Below the pieces are notes generated by a model. The model made no database searches. It was not told the origin of the DNA and saw only the letters and a list, made by a program, of their open reading frames with translations. A DNA stretch of 64,000 bases from Carboxylicivirga marina (GTDB lineage Bacteria > Bacteroidota > Bacteroidia > Bacteroidales > Marinilabiliaceae): contig NZ_JAENRR010000016.1 in NCBI RefSeq assembly GCF_016612505.1, forward strand, positions 1 through 64,000, read 5' to 3'. Shown here piece by piece: positions 28,674 through 37,951 of this stretch. Both the position numbers and the translations under genes were made by a program. Numbering within the stretch: the stretch's first letter is position 1; every line of letters starts with the position of its first letter.

Positions 28674-30067
28674 AATTGTGGCGTTTGAGTAAATAAAATA
28701 GAATCGACATACTGTAGCTGCTCCATCTGTTTCCAAAGTGCAGTGGTTAATAAATTAGCAGCCTGCTTACCACCTTTACGTGATAGGTGAATGTAATCAG
28801 TTAAAGCCCATGGTGGATTTTTCTGGCTCCATTCAATGATTGAGCCTTTGCCACCCATCGCTTCATAAAGATCAAAGAATGCAAAGCCATATTCCAAGGC
28901 TATCTCTTTCTGTGCATCTCTAATACGATGAAGGTGAGCGTATGATTCAAGTTGACCATTGTTGACATGCGCTGCATCTGAGAGGCCAATGATGATAACC
29001 GGAGTATTTGGTAAATAGGTTTTTAACAGGTCAAATTGCTTTGCCATTTGTACTTTATAGAAATGATAATTAGGCGCAACGGTTGGGATAATGTTGGTGC
29101 CAAACTGAAAAAAGACCATGCCAATATCCAGGTGCTCGCCCATTGCTTTGAATAAGTCACCATCAGTGCGATGAAGCAAGGGGGTACTTTGCCCACGCAA
29201 TGCAATGTTATCAACCGAAACACCCGATGTACTATCTAATGCACAACCAAGAATATGAGTGTCGCCATTACTAAATAGCTCAAACTTTAAGGTGGGCGAT
29301 AGCTGTTCAAATTCCCAGTTTATCTCTGTCAGATTTTTCGATGGAGCAATAGAATCATTAATGACCTCTGTGTTTTTGATGTTTCCCTTGATGATTAAAG
29401 TATCGACATGTGGTGCGATAAATAGTCGAACTTTTTGATAGTGGGAGGCATGCTTCTCGGCCCATGGGGATGCGCTTATTTTAAATTGGCCATTGGAATT
29501 GGCCTGAAGTGTGGCAGTTTGCCCCATTAGACCATAGGTTTTACTAGGCAGACGATACCGACGGTTATAGATGCTATTAATTTTCCAATGACCTTTACTG
29601 TCGAGCCATACCGAAGGATTAATGTGCTGTGGGTCATATATAGTTGTAAGACCAGGTCCACTTCCTCCAAAACGACTTTGAAAGGATTCACGAATATAGG
29701 CTGTAATTCTGTCGCCTTCAATTTGAGAATCGCCATAATGCAATATCCGGATGTTTCGCTTTGTTTCAGCTGAGGACAATAGTTGTTGGTGCAAATTATC
29801 AAGCTGTTGAAGAAAGACTGTTGGGCAATTCAAATGTGCGATGGTAATGATCGTATCTTTCAATTCTACCTGGGGAGGAATAGTTATTGTGTCAGTGTTT
29901 TCTTCCAAAATGAGAGCTGTGCTATCGACATCTTTAATATCAATAGGATCTGCCGTAGGTAATTGCCATTGGGCTGGCGTAAAAGGGAATGTGACGTATT
30001 TAGTTAAAACCAAAGTCAGCCCTGCTATCATTACAAAATAGATAAGTATGCGAAGCTGTTGGTTCAT
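28670..30067 (-). CDS. Membrane-anchored SGNH/GDSL-hydrolase-like acyltransferase partner
   Basis: A 465-aa protein with one N-terminal TM helix (about residues 6-24) and an extracytoplasmic SGNH-like domain. Block I is LHYGDSQIEGDR (nucleophile Ser in GDS), block III is FQFGTNIIPT, and the final DYIHLSRKGGKQAA holds the Asp-x-x-His. Start chosen at the ATG at 30067 just before the TM helix. The ATGA overlap with the MBOAT gene marks translational coupling, matching AlgI/AlgX or PatA/PatB pairs that acetylate surface polymers. Confidence 0.87.
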   Translation of the reverse strand: MNQQLRILIYFVMIAGLTLVLTKYVTFPFTPAQWQLPTADPIDIKDVDSTALILEENTDTITIPPQVELKDTIITIAHLNCPTVFLQQLDNLHQQLLSSAETKRNIRILHYGDSQIEGDRITAYIRESFQSRFGGSGPGLTTIYDPQHINPSVWLDSKGHWKINSIYNRRYRLPSKTYGLMGQTATLQANSNGQFKISASPWAEKHASHYQKVRLFIAPHVDTLIIKGNIKNTEVINDSIAPSKNLTEINWEFEQLSPTLKFELFSNGDTHILGCALDSTSGVSVDNIALRGQSTPLLHRTDGDLFKAMGEHLDIGMVFFQFGTNIIPTVAPNYHFYKVQMAKQFDLLKTYLPNTPVIIIGLSDAAHVNNGQLESYAHLHRIRDAQKEIALEYGFAFFDLYEAMGGKGSIIEWSQKNPPWALTDYIHLSRKGGKQAANLLTTALWKQMEQLQYVDSILFTQTPQL

Positions 30068-30118
30068 AGATTGTTGAAATTTAATTGTAAAATAAACAAT
30101 ATTCATATAATAAACGGA

Positions 30119-30158
30119 ACAAGGGGTGAATATTACTTGTGTAATACTCACCCCTTGG
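30119..30158 (-). terminator. Strong hairpin terminator
   Basis: ACAAGGGGTGAATATTAC pairs with GTAATACTCACCCCTTGG over about 16 bp with a four-base loop, right after the MltD-like stop on the minus strand. The T-rich end is modest. It separates the transglycosylase gene from the SGNH/MBOAT pair. Confidence 0.7.
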
Positions 30159-30178
30159 TTTACTATCTTAACGCTTCT

Positions 30179-31720
30179 TTATGATTTTGGTCTTATTTTT
30201 AATTTCTGCCCAACCCATAGTTTTGATGACTCACTTAAGCCATTCAGGCTCATGATATTTTTATTTGAGATGCCAGGGTATTTCTTAGCAATAGTCCAGA
30301 GATTGTCACCAGAGCGAACTGTGTAATATTCGTAATTCGAATCAATTGGCTCATTCTTTTTGGGAGCAGCACTGTTTGATGTTACTGTTTTACTGCTCAA
30401 TTTTTGTTTTTGAGCATACGACATATCATTGATCGCACTGTAATATTCTGTTTTGTCCTTTGGTACATATACCTTAAGCTTTTGTCCAACCCGAATCACA
30501 TTTCGTCTGACATTGTTCCAGTACCTCAGGTCAGAAGTGCGAACATCATACCAATCAGCAATTAGTCCAACTGCATCACCCGATTTAACGGTATAGTATA
30601 CAGTGGCTTTGTTTTTAGGCGTATCAGGTGAATAGGCGGTGTATTGTGGTTTAACGGTTGACTTACCATTAACAAAATAAGTGTCGCGCTTATGTGCATA
30701 AATGCTATCCTCAATAGCTGCAAAGTCCGATGCATCATTAATGGTCAGGCGTAAAGCATAATTAGTACCTGCTGGAATAAGATCTTTACGGTACTGAGGA
30801 TTTAATGTACGCAAGTAATCAACTTTAACATCCAGCATCTCGGCTACCTGCTTGAAGTGTAAAGGCTGATTAATGGCAATGGTATCAGTTACAACTGGCA
30901 GTGTATTAGGGTTTGCATATAAGTTATGCTCTTTGGCATACATAAATGAATAGGTAGCAGCGATAAAAGCGGGCACATAACCACGTGTTTCGCGCGGAAG
31001 GTGATAGTATATCTTCCAGAAATCGCGATGACCACCCGAACGACGAATAGCTTTGTTGACGTTTCCAGGGCCACAGTTATAAGCTGCAATTACCAGAAAC
31101 CAATCTTTGTATATCGCATATAAATCATCTAGGAAGTCAATGGCAGCTACGGTCGATTTGTATGGGTCACGTCGTTCATCCACATATGAATTAATGGTTA
31201 ATCCGTATTGTTTGCCCGTGTAATACATAAATTGCCACAGACCAGATGCACCTGCTCTTGAATAGGCTTTAGGGTTTAAAGCTGATTCAATGATGGGCAG
31301 ATATTTAAGTTCCATCGGCATTTGGCGCGCATCCAGCTCTTGCTCAAACATCGGGAAGTAATATTCCGATAATCCCAGCATGTTTTGAACCAGTTCGCGA
31401 CGACGAATCGTATATAATTCGATGTGGCCTCTTACTATTGAGTTATAGGTGTAAGGCATTGGCGAGCTAATGGCTTCAATGCGTTTGATATATACCGAAT
31501 CGGGTAGTTTTCCGACTGTTGTACCTTCAGGAATAGAATCCAAAATGATATTATCAGCTGTTTTTTTAATGTACCACTGATTAACAAGGCTATCAAGGCA
31601 TTCTTCCAAATAAGGAGGCGTATCTATTTCGGGGAGCGAATCAATATCACTTTGTGCATTTGTAACAAATCCAACAACTACCATACAGGCTATTAAAGCC
31701 AGCTCTTTCACCTTTTGCAT
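30179..31720 (-). CDS. MltD-like lytic transglycosylase with LysM repeats
   Basis: A 513-aa secreted peptidoglycan lyase. A signal peptide (about residues 1-22) is followed by an SLT domain (about 115-240) with catalytic Glu in LPIIESALNPKA and the motifs GASGLWQFM and AAYNCGPGNVNKAI. The C-terminal half carries LysM repeats for glycan binding: YTVKSGDAVGLIADWYDV and YYTVRSGDNLWTIAKKYP. It probably cleaves glycan strands during growth. Upstream on the same strand are DUF5683, parB and parA, a common Bacteroidota order. Confidence 0.95.
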   Translation of the reverse strand: MQKVKELALIACMVVVGFVTNAQSDIDSLPEIDTPPYLEECLDSLVNQWYIKKTADNIILDSIPEGTTVGKLPDSVYIKRIEAISSPMPYTYNSIVRGHIELYTIRRRELVQNMLGLSEYYFPMFEQELDARQMPMELKYLPIIESALNPKAYSRAGASGLWQFMYYTGKQYGLTINSYVDERRDPYKSTVAAIDFLDDLYAIYKDWFLVIAAYNCGPGNVNKAIRRSGGHRDFWKIYYHLPRETRGYVPAFIAATYSFMYAKEHNLYANPNTLPVVTDTIAINQPLHFKQVAEMLDVKVDYLRTLNPQYRKDLIPAGTNYALRLTINDASDFAAIEDSIYAHKRDTYFVNGKSTVKPQYTAYSPDTPKNKATVYYTVKSGDAVGLIADWYDVRTSDLRYWNNVRRNVIRVGQKLKVYVPKDKTEYYSAINDMSYAQKQKLSSKTVTSNSAAPKKNEPIDSNYEYYTVRSGDNLWTIAKKYPGISNKNIMSLNGLSESSKLWVGQKLKIRPKS

Positions 31721-31727
31721 AAAATCA

Positions 31728-32405
31728 CTAAAATTTAAGTTTCAACTGAAGGCCAACACCTGCGAAGTCTCCGGGCATTGGTGCCATCATAGACGGCTGT
31801 ACAGCCATTGATAAATCATCACTAATATCAAAATTGTAGAAGTGGGCATCTACTGCGGCATCCACTATTTGTATAACATAAATACCTATCATACCAATGT
31901 AACTTAAGTCACGATAACGACGGTAATATTGCTTTTTGCTGTTAAGGGCTTCTTCAAACCACTGTTCGTATTCGCCATATATCTGCTCCTCACTAAGCCC
32001 TGGAGGGATAAATTCTAAATAACTTTTATTGGCAGGGTCCCGAATAATAAAATCGCGGTAAGCAGATTTGTACTTGTTGTAATATTTAGTATTGAAGCTA
32101 ATACCATATGCAACACCACCAATACCAGCATATAATAATGGTATTTTCCAGTATTTTTTATTGTAGGCCTGACCTAAGCCGGGCAATATAGCGGCATAAA
32201 AAGAAGCCTTGTGCGGCGAATGCTTTTTTTCCACCACTGGCGTTTCAATAATCTCGCCTTGTATTAATGCCGTATCACCCTGTGAGATAAAGGCGTCTGT
32301 TTGTTGTGCTTTGAGTGAGAATGAGAAAGTCATAAACACTAAAAAGCACCACAGCCATTTGTAATATTGTTTTGTTGTGGTCAAATCGTCTTTTCTTTTA
32401 AGCAA
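31728..32405 (-). CDS. DUF5683 membrane protein
   Basis: A 225-aa DUF5683 protein. A signal-like N-terminus (KWLWCFLVFMTFSFSLKA) precedes the DUF5683 core, KASFYAAILPGLGQAYNKKY (about residues 67-86) with repeated Tyr/Lys, then hydrophobic segments and NKYKSAYRD. No ATG precedes the signal region, so the start is probably the TTG at 32405 or the TTG at 32384. Members often sit between parB and the transglycosylase in Bacteroidota. Function unknown. Confidence 0.82.
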   Translation of the reverse strand: MLKRKDDLTTTKQYYKWLWCFLVFMTFSFSLKAQQTDAFISQGDTALIQGEIIETPVVEKKHSPHKASFYAAILPGLGQAYNKKYWKIPLLYAGIGGVAYGISFNTKYYNKYKSAYRDFIIRDPANKSYLEFIPPGLSEEQIYGEYEQWFEEALNSKKQYYRRYRDLSYIGMIGIYVIQIVDAAVDAHFYNFDISDDLSMAVQPSMMAPMPGDFAGVGLQLKLKF

Positions 32406-32416
32406 ATAAAAAGCTA

Positions 32417-33301
32417 TTATTTAGCTTTATCCAGAATGCTTATAATTTTTTCCAAGTCATCGTCAGAGCCAAAAGGAATAACAATTTTTCCTTTCCCATT
32501 GTCTGTGCGAGAGAATTGGATGTTCGTTCTAAAGAACGTAGACAACTGAGATTTCAATGCCTCGTATTCTTCAGGTAGATTTTTTTTCGATTTGGAAGGT
32601 TTTTTTTCATCGACACCATTGTTTAAATCACGTACCATTTGCTCAACTTTACGAACAGATAGGTCATTTTTAACGGTTTCGTCAAATATCATCAATTGAG
32701 CTTTGGGGTCTTCAACGCTAATAATAGCGCGCGCATGCCCCATGCCAATTTGTTTTTCAACAAGGCCTAATTGTACCTCAGCCGGAAGTTTTAGTAAGCG
32801 CAGGTAGTTGGCAATTGTAGAGCGTTTCTTTCCAACACGCTCCGACATACTTTCCTGGGTAAGCTTACATTCTTCAATTAAGCGTTGGTAACTAATCGCT
32901 ACTTCGATGGGGTCAAGGTCTTCACGCTGAATATTTTCAACCAAAGCCATCTCCAGCATGGTGTCATCGTCAGCTGTTCTTACATATGCCGGAATCTTTG
33001 TAAGGCCTGCAAGTTTCGATGCTCTGTAACGACGTTCACCAGCAATTAGCTGGTATTTGTCCGGACCAATTCTTCGAAGTGTTAATGGCTGAACAATACC
33101 AATTTGCTTAATAGATTCGGATAACTCATTTAAACGCTCCTGATCAAATTTGGTACGTGGCTGCCATGGGTTAACTTCAATTTTTGCAATATCAATTTCG
33201 TTAATTGATGCAGCAGGTTTGGTTTCTCTTTTTTGAGTTACCTCATCAGCATTTTCAATTAATGCACCCAATCCACGTCCTAAAGCGTTTTTTCTTGCCA
33301 T
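32417..33301 (-). CDS. parB: Chromosome-partitioning protein ParB
   Basis: A 294-aa ParB/Spo0J CTPase-clamp protein that loads at parS and spreads along the origin region. Box I is QLIAGERRYRASKLAGL and box II is ALVENIQREDLDPIE (about residues 118-132). The HTH region is LTQESMSERVGKKRSTIANYLRLL. The N-terminal RNALGRGLGALI is the conserved ParA-interacting peptide. Downstream of parA with 51 bp between. No convincing parS was found in the window. Confidence 0.97.
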   Translation of the reverse strand: MARKNALGRGLGALIENADEVTQKRETKPAASINEIDIAKIEVNPWQPRTKFDQERLNELSESIKQIGIVQPLTLRRIGPDKYQLIAGERRYRASKLAGLTKIPAYVRTADDDTMLEMALVENIQREDLDPIEVAISYQRLIEECKLTQESMSERVGKKRSTIANYLRLLKLPAEVQLGLVEKQIGMGHARAIISVEDPKAQLMIFDETVKNDLSVRKVEQMVRDLNNGVDEKKPSKSKKNLPEEYEALKSQLSTFFRTNIQFSRTDNGKGKIVIPFGSDDDLEKIISILDKAK

Positions 33302-33352
33302 CTTTTATCTATCGTTTGTTCTAATCTATTATTTATCTGTCTGATAAGTAGT

Positions 33353-34132
33353 TTATTTCTTTTCTGACAGGTTGTTTTTCTTTAAAAGTTCGCGTGCTAA
33401 GTTAAGATAATTAACCGCACCTTTTGATGTAGCATCGTACATTACTACTGCTTTACCATAACTTGGCGCCTCACTTAGCTTAATGTTACGTGATACCAAT
33501 GTTTCAAATACCATATCCTGGAAATGACGCTGTACTTCCTCTACTACCTGATTCGACAGGTTTAAGCGAGAATCGTACATGGTTAATAGGAAACCTTCAA
33601 TCTCCAATTCAGGATTTAATCGGCTTTGAATTATTTTTACAGTGTTTAATAATTTACCTAATCCTTCTAAGGCAAAGTACTCACATTGAACAGGAATAAT
33701 AACCGAGTCGGCAGCTGTTAGTGCGTTAACGGTAATCAATCCTAGCGACGGTGAACAGTCAATCAGGATGAAATCATATTGGTCGCGCACTTGTTCAAGC
33801 ACCTTGCTTAATACTTTCTCTCTCTCAGGCAGATTAAGCATTTCAATTTCGGCACCTACCAAATCAATGTGCGATGGTAATACGTGCAAATGCTCTATTT
33901 CGGTCTGAAGAGTGGCTTCCCTGGGATCAGTGCCATCAATAATACATTCGTATATACTGTTCTCAACTTCTCTTAAATCAAAACCAAGTCCTGATGTGGC
34001 ATTTGCCTGAGGATCTGCGTCAACGATTAGAACGTTATATTCTAATACAGCTAAGCTTGCAGCCAGGTTAATTGCTGTAGTTGTTTTTCCAACGCCTCCT
34101 TTTTGGTTTGCCAGAGCTATGATTTTCGCCAT
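33353..34132 (-). CDS. parA: Chromosome-partitioning ATPase ParA
   Basis: A 259-aa ParA/Soj Walker-type ATPase. The deviant Walker A is KGGVGKTTTAINLAAS (about residues 11-26), with A' VDADPQANATSGLG and Walker B FILIDCSPSLGLITVNAL. It lacks the N-terminal HTH of plasmid ParA, as expected for a chromosomal Soj. It drives origin segregation with ParB. Probable promoter at 34212-34219. Confidence 0.97.
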   Translation of the reverse strand: MAKIIALANQKGGVGKTTTAINLAASLAVLEYNVLIVDADPQANATSGLGFDLREVENSIYECIIDGTDPREATLQTEIEHLHVLPSHIDLVGAEIEMLNLPEREKVLSKVLEQVRDQYDFILIDCSPSLGLITVNALTAADSVIIPVQCEYFALEGLGKLLNTVKIIQSRLNPELEIEGFLLTMYDSRLNLSNQVVEEVQRHFQDMVFETLVSRNIKLSEAPSYGKAVVMYDATSKGAVNYLNLARELLKKNNLSEKK

Positions 34133-34211
34133 ATTATGGTGTTTTTTAGTATTGAAGTTAAGGGCTACAAAATGGTTATTTATTTTCTGAAAGCCAAAGT
34201 TAAAATTTTCT

Positions 34212-34219
34212 CAAATATA
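34212..34219 (-). promoter_or_regulatory. Predicted -7 element TATATTTG (minus strand)
   Basis: CAAATATA on the plus strand reads TATATTTG on the minus strand, 80 bp ahead of parA. It matches TAnnTTTG and may drive parA-parB and perhaps the genes after them. Confidence 0.45.
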
Positions 34220-34269
34220 TAGGCTAGCTACGCAGAAAAATACCTGATGTTTCAATTTTTTTCTAGTAA

Positions 34270-35268
34270 TCAATTAGTCAACTTAATAAAGCACTCCTCC
34301 AATAACTCCTGTTTGTCAATTGGCACAACACCCGGATGTTCACAAACCAATCCTCCTGCCATATTGGCTATGCCGGCTACCAGTTTAGATTCCAAAGCCG
34401 ATGCTAAACAGAGGGCACTCACACTAATAACAGTGTCGCCAGCTCCCGAAACATCAGCTATGTCACGCACTTCAGCAGGTATGAAATGATGTTCTTTATT
34501 GTTGATTATCATCACACCTTTTTCAGCCATGGTAACCATAAAATTGCGGATGCCCTGTTCTGAAATAAATTGTTTGGTAGCGTTCAGCATGCCTTCTTTA
34601 TCGTCACTGCTAACATCAACTTTTGCTCCCTCTCTAAATTCCTTTAAGTTAGGTTTGAAGAATGTGACACCTTTGTAGTCAAGGAAGTTTCGTTTTTTAG
34701 GATCGACCAATGTTGGGATGCCTTTATTTTGTGCTAATTCAACAGTTTTTAGAATTGAAGCAGGTGTTAATACCCCTTTGTCGTAATCTTCAAAGATGAT
34801 GGCGTCTATTTTATAGGTATTCAGTAAGTCTTCAATGTGGGCCTGAAGTTTCTTTTCTAGAACACTATCTAAAGGTGTGTTTTCTTCTTCGTCGATACGT
34901 AATAAGTGTTGGTTTTGACTGATAATACGAGTCTTAACCGTTGTCTTACGCTGACTGGCAGAGACGATGCCTTGAGAAGGTAAATTATTCTCTTCTAACA
35001 AGTTTTTAAAAATATCACCTGCTTCATCGTTAGCAATAACCGAGCATAGAATCGGTGTGGCTCCTAATGATTGAATGTTTAAGGCTACATTGGCAGCTCC
35101 TCCTAGTCGGTTTTCACGACCAGTAGTGGCAATGATGGGCACCGGAGCTTCTGGCGAAATGCGATTGACATCTCCCCATAGGTACGAATCAACCATTACA
35201 TCTCCAATAATTAATATGTGCATATCGTCAAATGCATCAAAAACCTGAGTCAGCTCCTTTCTTGTCAT
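34270..35268 (-). CDS. D-glycero-beta-D-manno-heptose-7-phosphate kinase (RfaE1-type)
   Basis: A 332-aa PfkB-family kinase that phosphorylates heptose 7-phosphate to the 1,7-bisphosphate in ADP-heptose synthesis. The N-terminal substrate region has EAPVPI and GGAANVALNIQSLGA (about residues 54-70). The C-terminal ADP-binding anion hole is DVSGAGDTVISV (about 268-279). It corresponds to the kinase half of E. coli HldE; the cytidylyltransferase half is absent and must be encoded elsewhere. GmhA is at 3675-4253. Confidence 0.93.
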   Translation of the reverse strand: MTRKELTQVFDAFDDMHILIIGDVMVDSYLWGDVNRISPEAPVPIIATTGRENRLGGAANVALNIQSLGATPILCSVIANDEAGDIFKNLLEENNLPSQGIVSASQRKTTVKTRIISQNQHLLRIDEEENTPLDSVLEKKLQAHIEDLLNTYKIDAIIFEDYDKGVLTPASILKTVELAQNKGIPTLVDPKKRNFLDYKGVTFFKPNLKEFREGAKVDVSSDDKEGMLNATKQFISEQGIRNFMVTMAEKGVMIINNKEHHFIPAEVRDIADVSGAGDTVISVSALCLASALESKLVAGIANMAGGLVCEHPGVVPIDKQELLEECFIKLTN

Positions 35269-35285
35269 GCCTTTTAATTTTGCAG

Positions 35286-35293
35286 CAAAGATA
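35286..35293 (-). promoter_or_regulatory. Predicted -7 element TATCTTTG (minus strand)
   Basis: CAAAGATA on the plus strand, read on the minus strand as TATCTTTG, 18 bp before the heptose kinase ATG. This implies a leader of about 10 nt. Clean TAnnTTTG match without a clear -33 partner. Confidence 0.5.
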
Positions 35294-35336
35294 GAAAATT
35301 GAAAGTCTTGATGAAAGAACTGTGATTAGCCTTGTT

Positions 35337-36512
35337 TTAAATCAAGCTTAAGGGCTTGAATTGCGTTCCAACAATTGATTTATAATCGCTTTTCAGCCAG
35401 TCATGTATCACCGATGAGTATATTGTGCGGAAATCAACAGAATGCAGGAGGTCGTTGTCTTCGCTCAGCTGTAAATTGCTTATTGGATTGTAAAAACCCG
35501 GGTTGGCTAATCGTCCGCCCAATAACCATACATTATTTGCTTTACCATGGTCGGTTCCTTTACTGCCGTTCTCAGAGATGCGCCTGCCAAATTCTGAGAA
35601 TACAAGGATAAGGGTGTTGTGCCATGAATTGGATTGTTGTAAGTCTTTTTTTAAAGCAGCCAGGCTTTCATCTAACTGTGTGAGTAATTGTTGTTGTCGT
35701 GTATTTTGATTGGTGTGGGTATCAAATCCACCCATTTCAGTGTAATAAATCTGCGTTTCAGTGTTTGAACCAATTAATGAAGCAATCATTTTTAACGATT
35801 GTGCCAATTTGTGTTTGGGATACTCTGTTTTAGTTGAATAGGTTTTTGAAGTGTTGAAAATATACTCGGTAGATTGCTGTGTTTGTGTCAATGTTTTATA
35901 TAGATAGGCCAACTCGCCTGTTTTATCGTTTGTTGATGCACTTAGTTCATGTATGAAACTTTCGTTGCTAATGGTGTATAATTGGCGTGCATCGGTAAAA
36001 GCCATACCCAGACTTTTTTCACCTTTTAAGGCTAATGAGAGTTGAGTGCCCGACTGAATAGCATCATGAGGTGATTGACACTCCGCATCGAGATATCGCC
36101 CCAGCCAACCGTGCTGCAAGTATTCTTGTGAATCGCTGGCGCTTAGCCAAATATCACTTGCTCTAAAATGTGATTTGTTTTGATTAGGGTAGCCCACCTG
36201 ATTAACAATACTTACTTCACCCTTTTCAAACATCTGAGCAAGATTCTGTAATGATGGGTGAAAGCCTGTCTCATCATTCACCTTTAAAAGTTTATTCTTT
36301 GCCAGTGATATGGATGGTCTGTTTTTATAATAATCATCTGAACGATAGGGGGTGATGGTGTTGAGCCCATCATTACCTCCTGCCAGCTGAATAATAATTA
36401 GCTTGTTTTGATTGAGATTTAGCGAACGCTTGTTAAATGCTTGCAAGAAACCTGGGAGCATCAGTGTTGTTCCTGCTATCGCACTTTTATGTAAAAATTC
36501 TCTTCTTTTCAT
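35337..36512 (-). CDS. DUF1501 family secreted protein
   Basis: A 391-aa protein. The N-terminus MKRREFLHKSAIAGTTLMLP is Tat-like (twin Arg and a hydrophobic stretch), so it is probably exported. The domain shows QLAGGNDGLNTITPY, VFSEFGRRISENGSKGTDHG and GGFDTHTNQ, all conserved in DUF1501, an alkaline-phosphatase-superfamily-like group. The start at the ATG at 36512 keeps the signal peptide; an upstream in-frame start would overlap the preceding gene. It forms a pair with the DUF1800 gene. Substrate unknown. Confidence 0.9.
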   Translation of the reverse strand: MKRREFLHKSAIAGTTLMLPGFLQAFNKRSLNLNQNKLIIIQLAGGNDGLNTITPYRSDDYYKNRPSISLAKNKLLKVNDETGFHPSLQNLAQMFEKGEVSIVNQVGYPNQNKSHFRASDIWLSASDSQEYLQHGWLGRYLDAECQSPHDAIQSGTQLSLALKGEKSLGMAFTDARQLYTISNESFIHELSASTNDKTGELAYLYKTLTQTQQSTEYIFNTSKTYSTKTEYPKHKLAQSLKMIASLIGSNTETQIYYTEMGGFDTHTNQNTRQQQLLTQLDESLAALKKDLQQSNSWHNTLILVFSEFGRRISENGSKGTDHGKANNVWLLGGRLANPGFYNPISNLQLSEDNDLLHSVDFRTIYSSVIHDWLKSDYKSIVGTQFKPLSLI

Positions 36513-36529
36513 CTTATTGTATTTGCAGC

Positions 36530-37873
36530 TTAACACATTTGGTATTCGGGCAACGACATTAATTTCAACAGGTAGTTTTGTTTGTTGTTGCTATTGAGCA
36601 TTTGTAGCGCTGTGGCATCCGGTGTTTTACCAATAGTAATGATATGTAGCTCTTTTTTGGAAAGTGAATCAAGCCGCTGGTTTAAGCTTTCCCAATCAAT
36701 GTTGGCCTTTAAATAATCACGTTTGCGCTTTTTGGTCATTTGATTCTCTTCCATTGGTAGTTCCGAATCAATTGAACCACCATTAAATAAGAGTGATGGT
36801 AATCGCAATCTGAACATCAAAGTATTACTGTCAATCCAGCTTCTTCCACCAGGCCAGCCTGCTACGTTTGGTGGCTGAAGCAAGGTTTGCCCCATAATGC
36901 GTTGCAGTGCTAGCAATCGTTTTGGTTTATCCATGCTAAAAGGAACGATGTACTGCATACCACACAGTAATTCAATGGGTGATTTGATTTTACTGGCCAT
37001 ATACTCATCATGATAAAACCATTTTGATTGAAATAAGTGGCGCATGAGCTTTTCAATGTCGTAGTCAGTGTAAAAAACCTCAGTGAGTTCATTGATGTGT
37101 TTCTGATTTGGCGTATCACTAACAAAATGCTTAAACACGCGTGAGCAGATGTATCGTGCACATTCTTTCTTTTCTAAAATAATTCGAATGATATCATCCC
37201 CATTGAAATCTCCTTTTTGCCCCAGGAATTTTTTGCTTCCATAATCGTGCTGGCGTTGTGCTTCAATAAACTCACCTTCAGGAGTGAATCGCCAACCCGT
37301 AAATGCCCTGGCCGCTTCTTTTATATCACCTTCGGTATACAATACATCGCGCCCTAATGTGAATAGTTCCATTAGCTCGCGTGCAAAGTTTTCGTTGGGC
37401 TTTTGTTTCTTGTTTTTGTTGTTGTCTAAATAGTTAAGCATGCTGGCTTCTTTCGAAATAGCAGTGACTAAATCTTTTAAGTGGCCGAGAGCATTTGTTC
37501 TTAGCACATTATTAAAGGATTCAGTGAATCGGATATTTTTGCTTGAGACAACAAAGAGGTTGGACCAAAAGAAAACCATACGCTCTCTCAAGAAATTGGG
37601 GCTTGTAGCCATTCGCTCGTACCATGCCAGATTGTATTCAATTATTTTTTCCCGGTTTAGCTTTTGATACTTCCGCTTTTCTTGTTCATTGAGATTTCTG
37701 ATTTCCTGATTGCTAAGTTTGGGGTAGGTGATGTTTAGCGGGATTGATTTATTATGATTGACGAAGAGATGATCAATAATTTTTTGTTTAGATTCTTTGG
37801 CTTGGCTAAGACTATTAATATCAACGCCAAAGCCTGCTCTGCGCATTAAATGACAATACTCTTCTATTTTCAT
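36530..37873 (-). CDS. DUF1800 family protein
   Basis: A 447-aa protein. YCHLMRRAGFGVD at the N-terminus, NFARELMELFTLG (about residues 163-175) and the late QPPNVAGWPGGRSWIDSNTL are DUF1800 hallmarks. There is no signal peptide or cysteine motif. DUF1800 and DUF1501 genes occur as a conserved pair in many Bacteroidota and Planctomycetota, probably acting together on an unknown extracytoplasmic substrate. Here they are separated by 17 bp, DUF1800 first. Confidence 0.9.
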   Translation of the reverse strand: MKIEEYCHLMRRAGFGVDINSLSQAKESKQKIIDHLFVNHNKSIPLNITYPKLSNQEIRNLNEQEKRKYQKLNREKIIEYNLAWYERMATSPNFLRERMVFFWSNLFVVSSKNIRFTESFNNVLRTNALGHLKDLVTAISKEASMLNYLDNNKNKKQKPNENFARELMELFTLGRDVLYTEGDIKEAARAFTGWRFTPEGEFIEAQRQHDYGSKKFLGQKGDFNGDDIIRIILEKKECARYICSRVFKHFVSDTPNQKHINELTEVFYTDYDIEKLMRHLFQSKWFYHDEYMASKIKSPIELLCGMQYIVPFSMDKPKRLLALQRIMGQTLLQPPNVAGWPGGRSWIDSNTLMFRLRLPSLLFNGGSIDSELPMEENQMTKKRKRDYLKANIDWESLNQRLDSLSKKELHIITIGKTPDATALQMLNSNNKQNYLLKLMSLPEYQMC

Positions 37874-37951
37874 AAGGCAAGTCGATTACAACAAAAATCA
37901 ATATTTATCGTACTTTATTTATACACACCCAAACGAATAAAATTCTATTAA

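Noticed and set aside
30978-31000. ParS-like sequence (CACGTG with TTTC)
   Set aside because: Only the central CACGTG matches; the flanks do not form the parS palindrome, and it is inside the MltD-like coding region.
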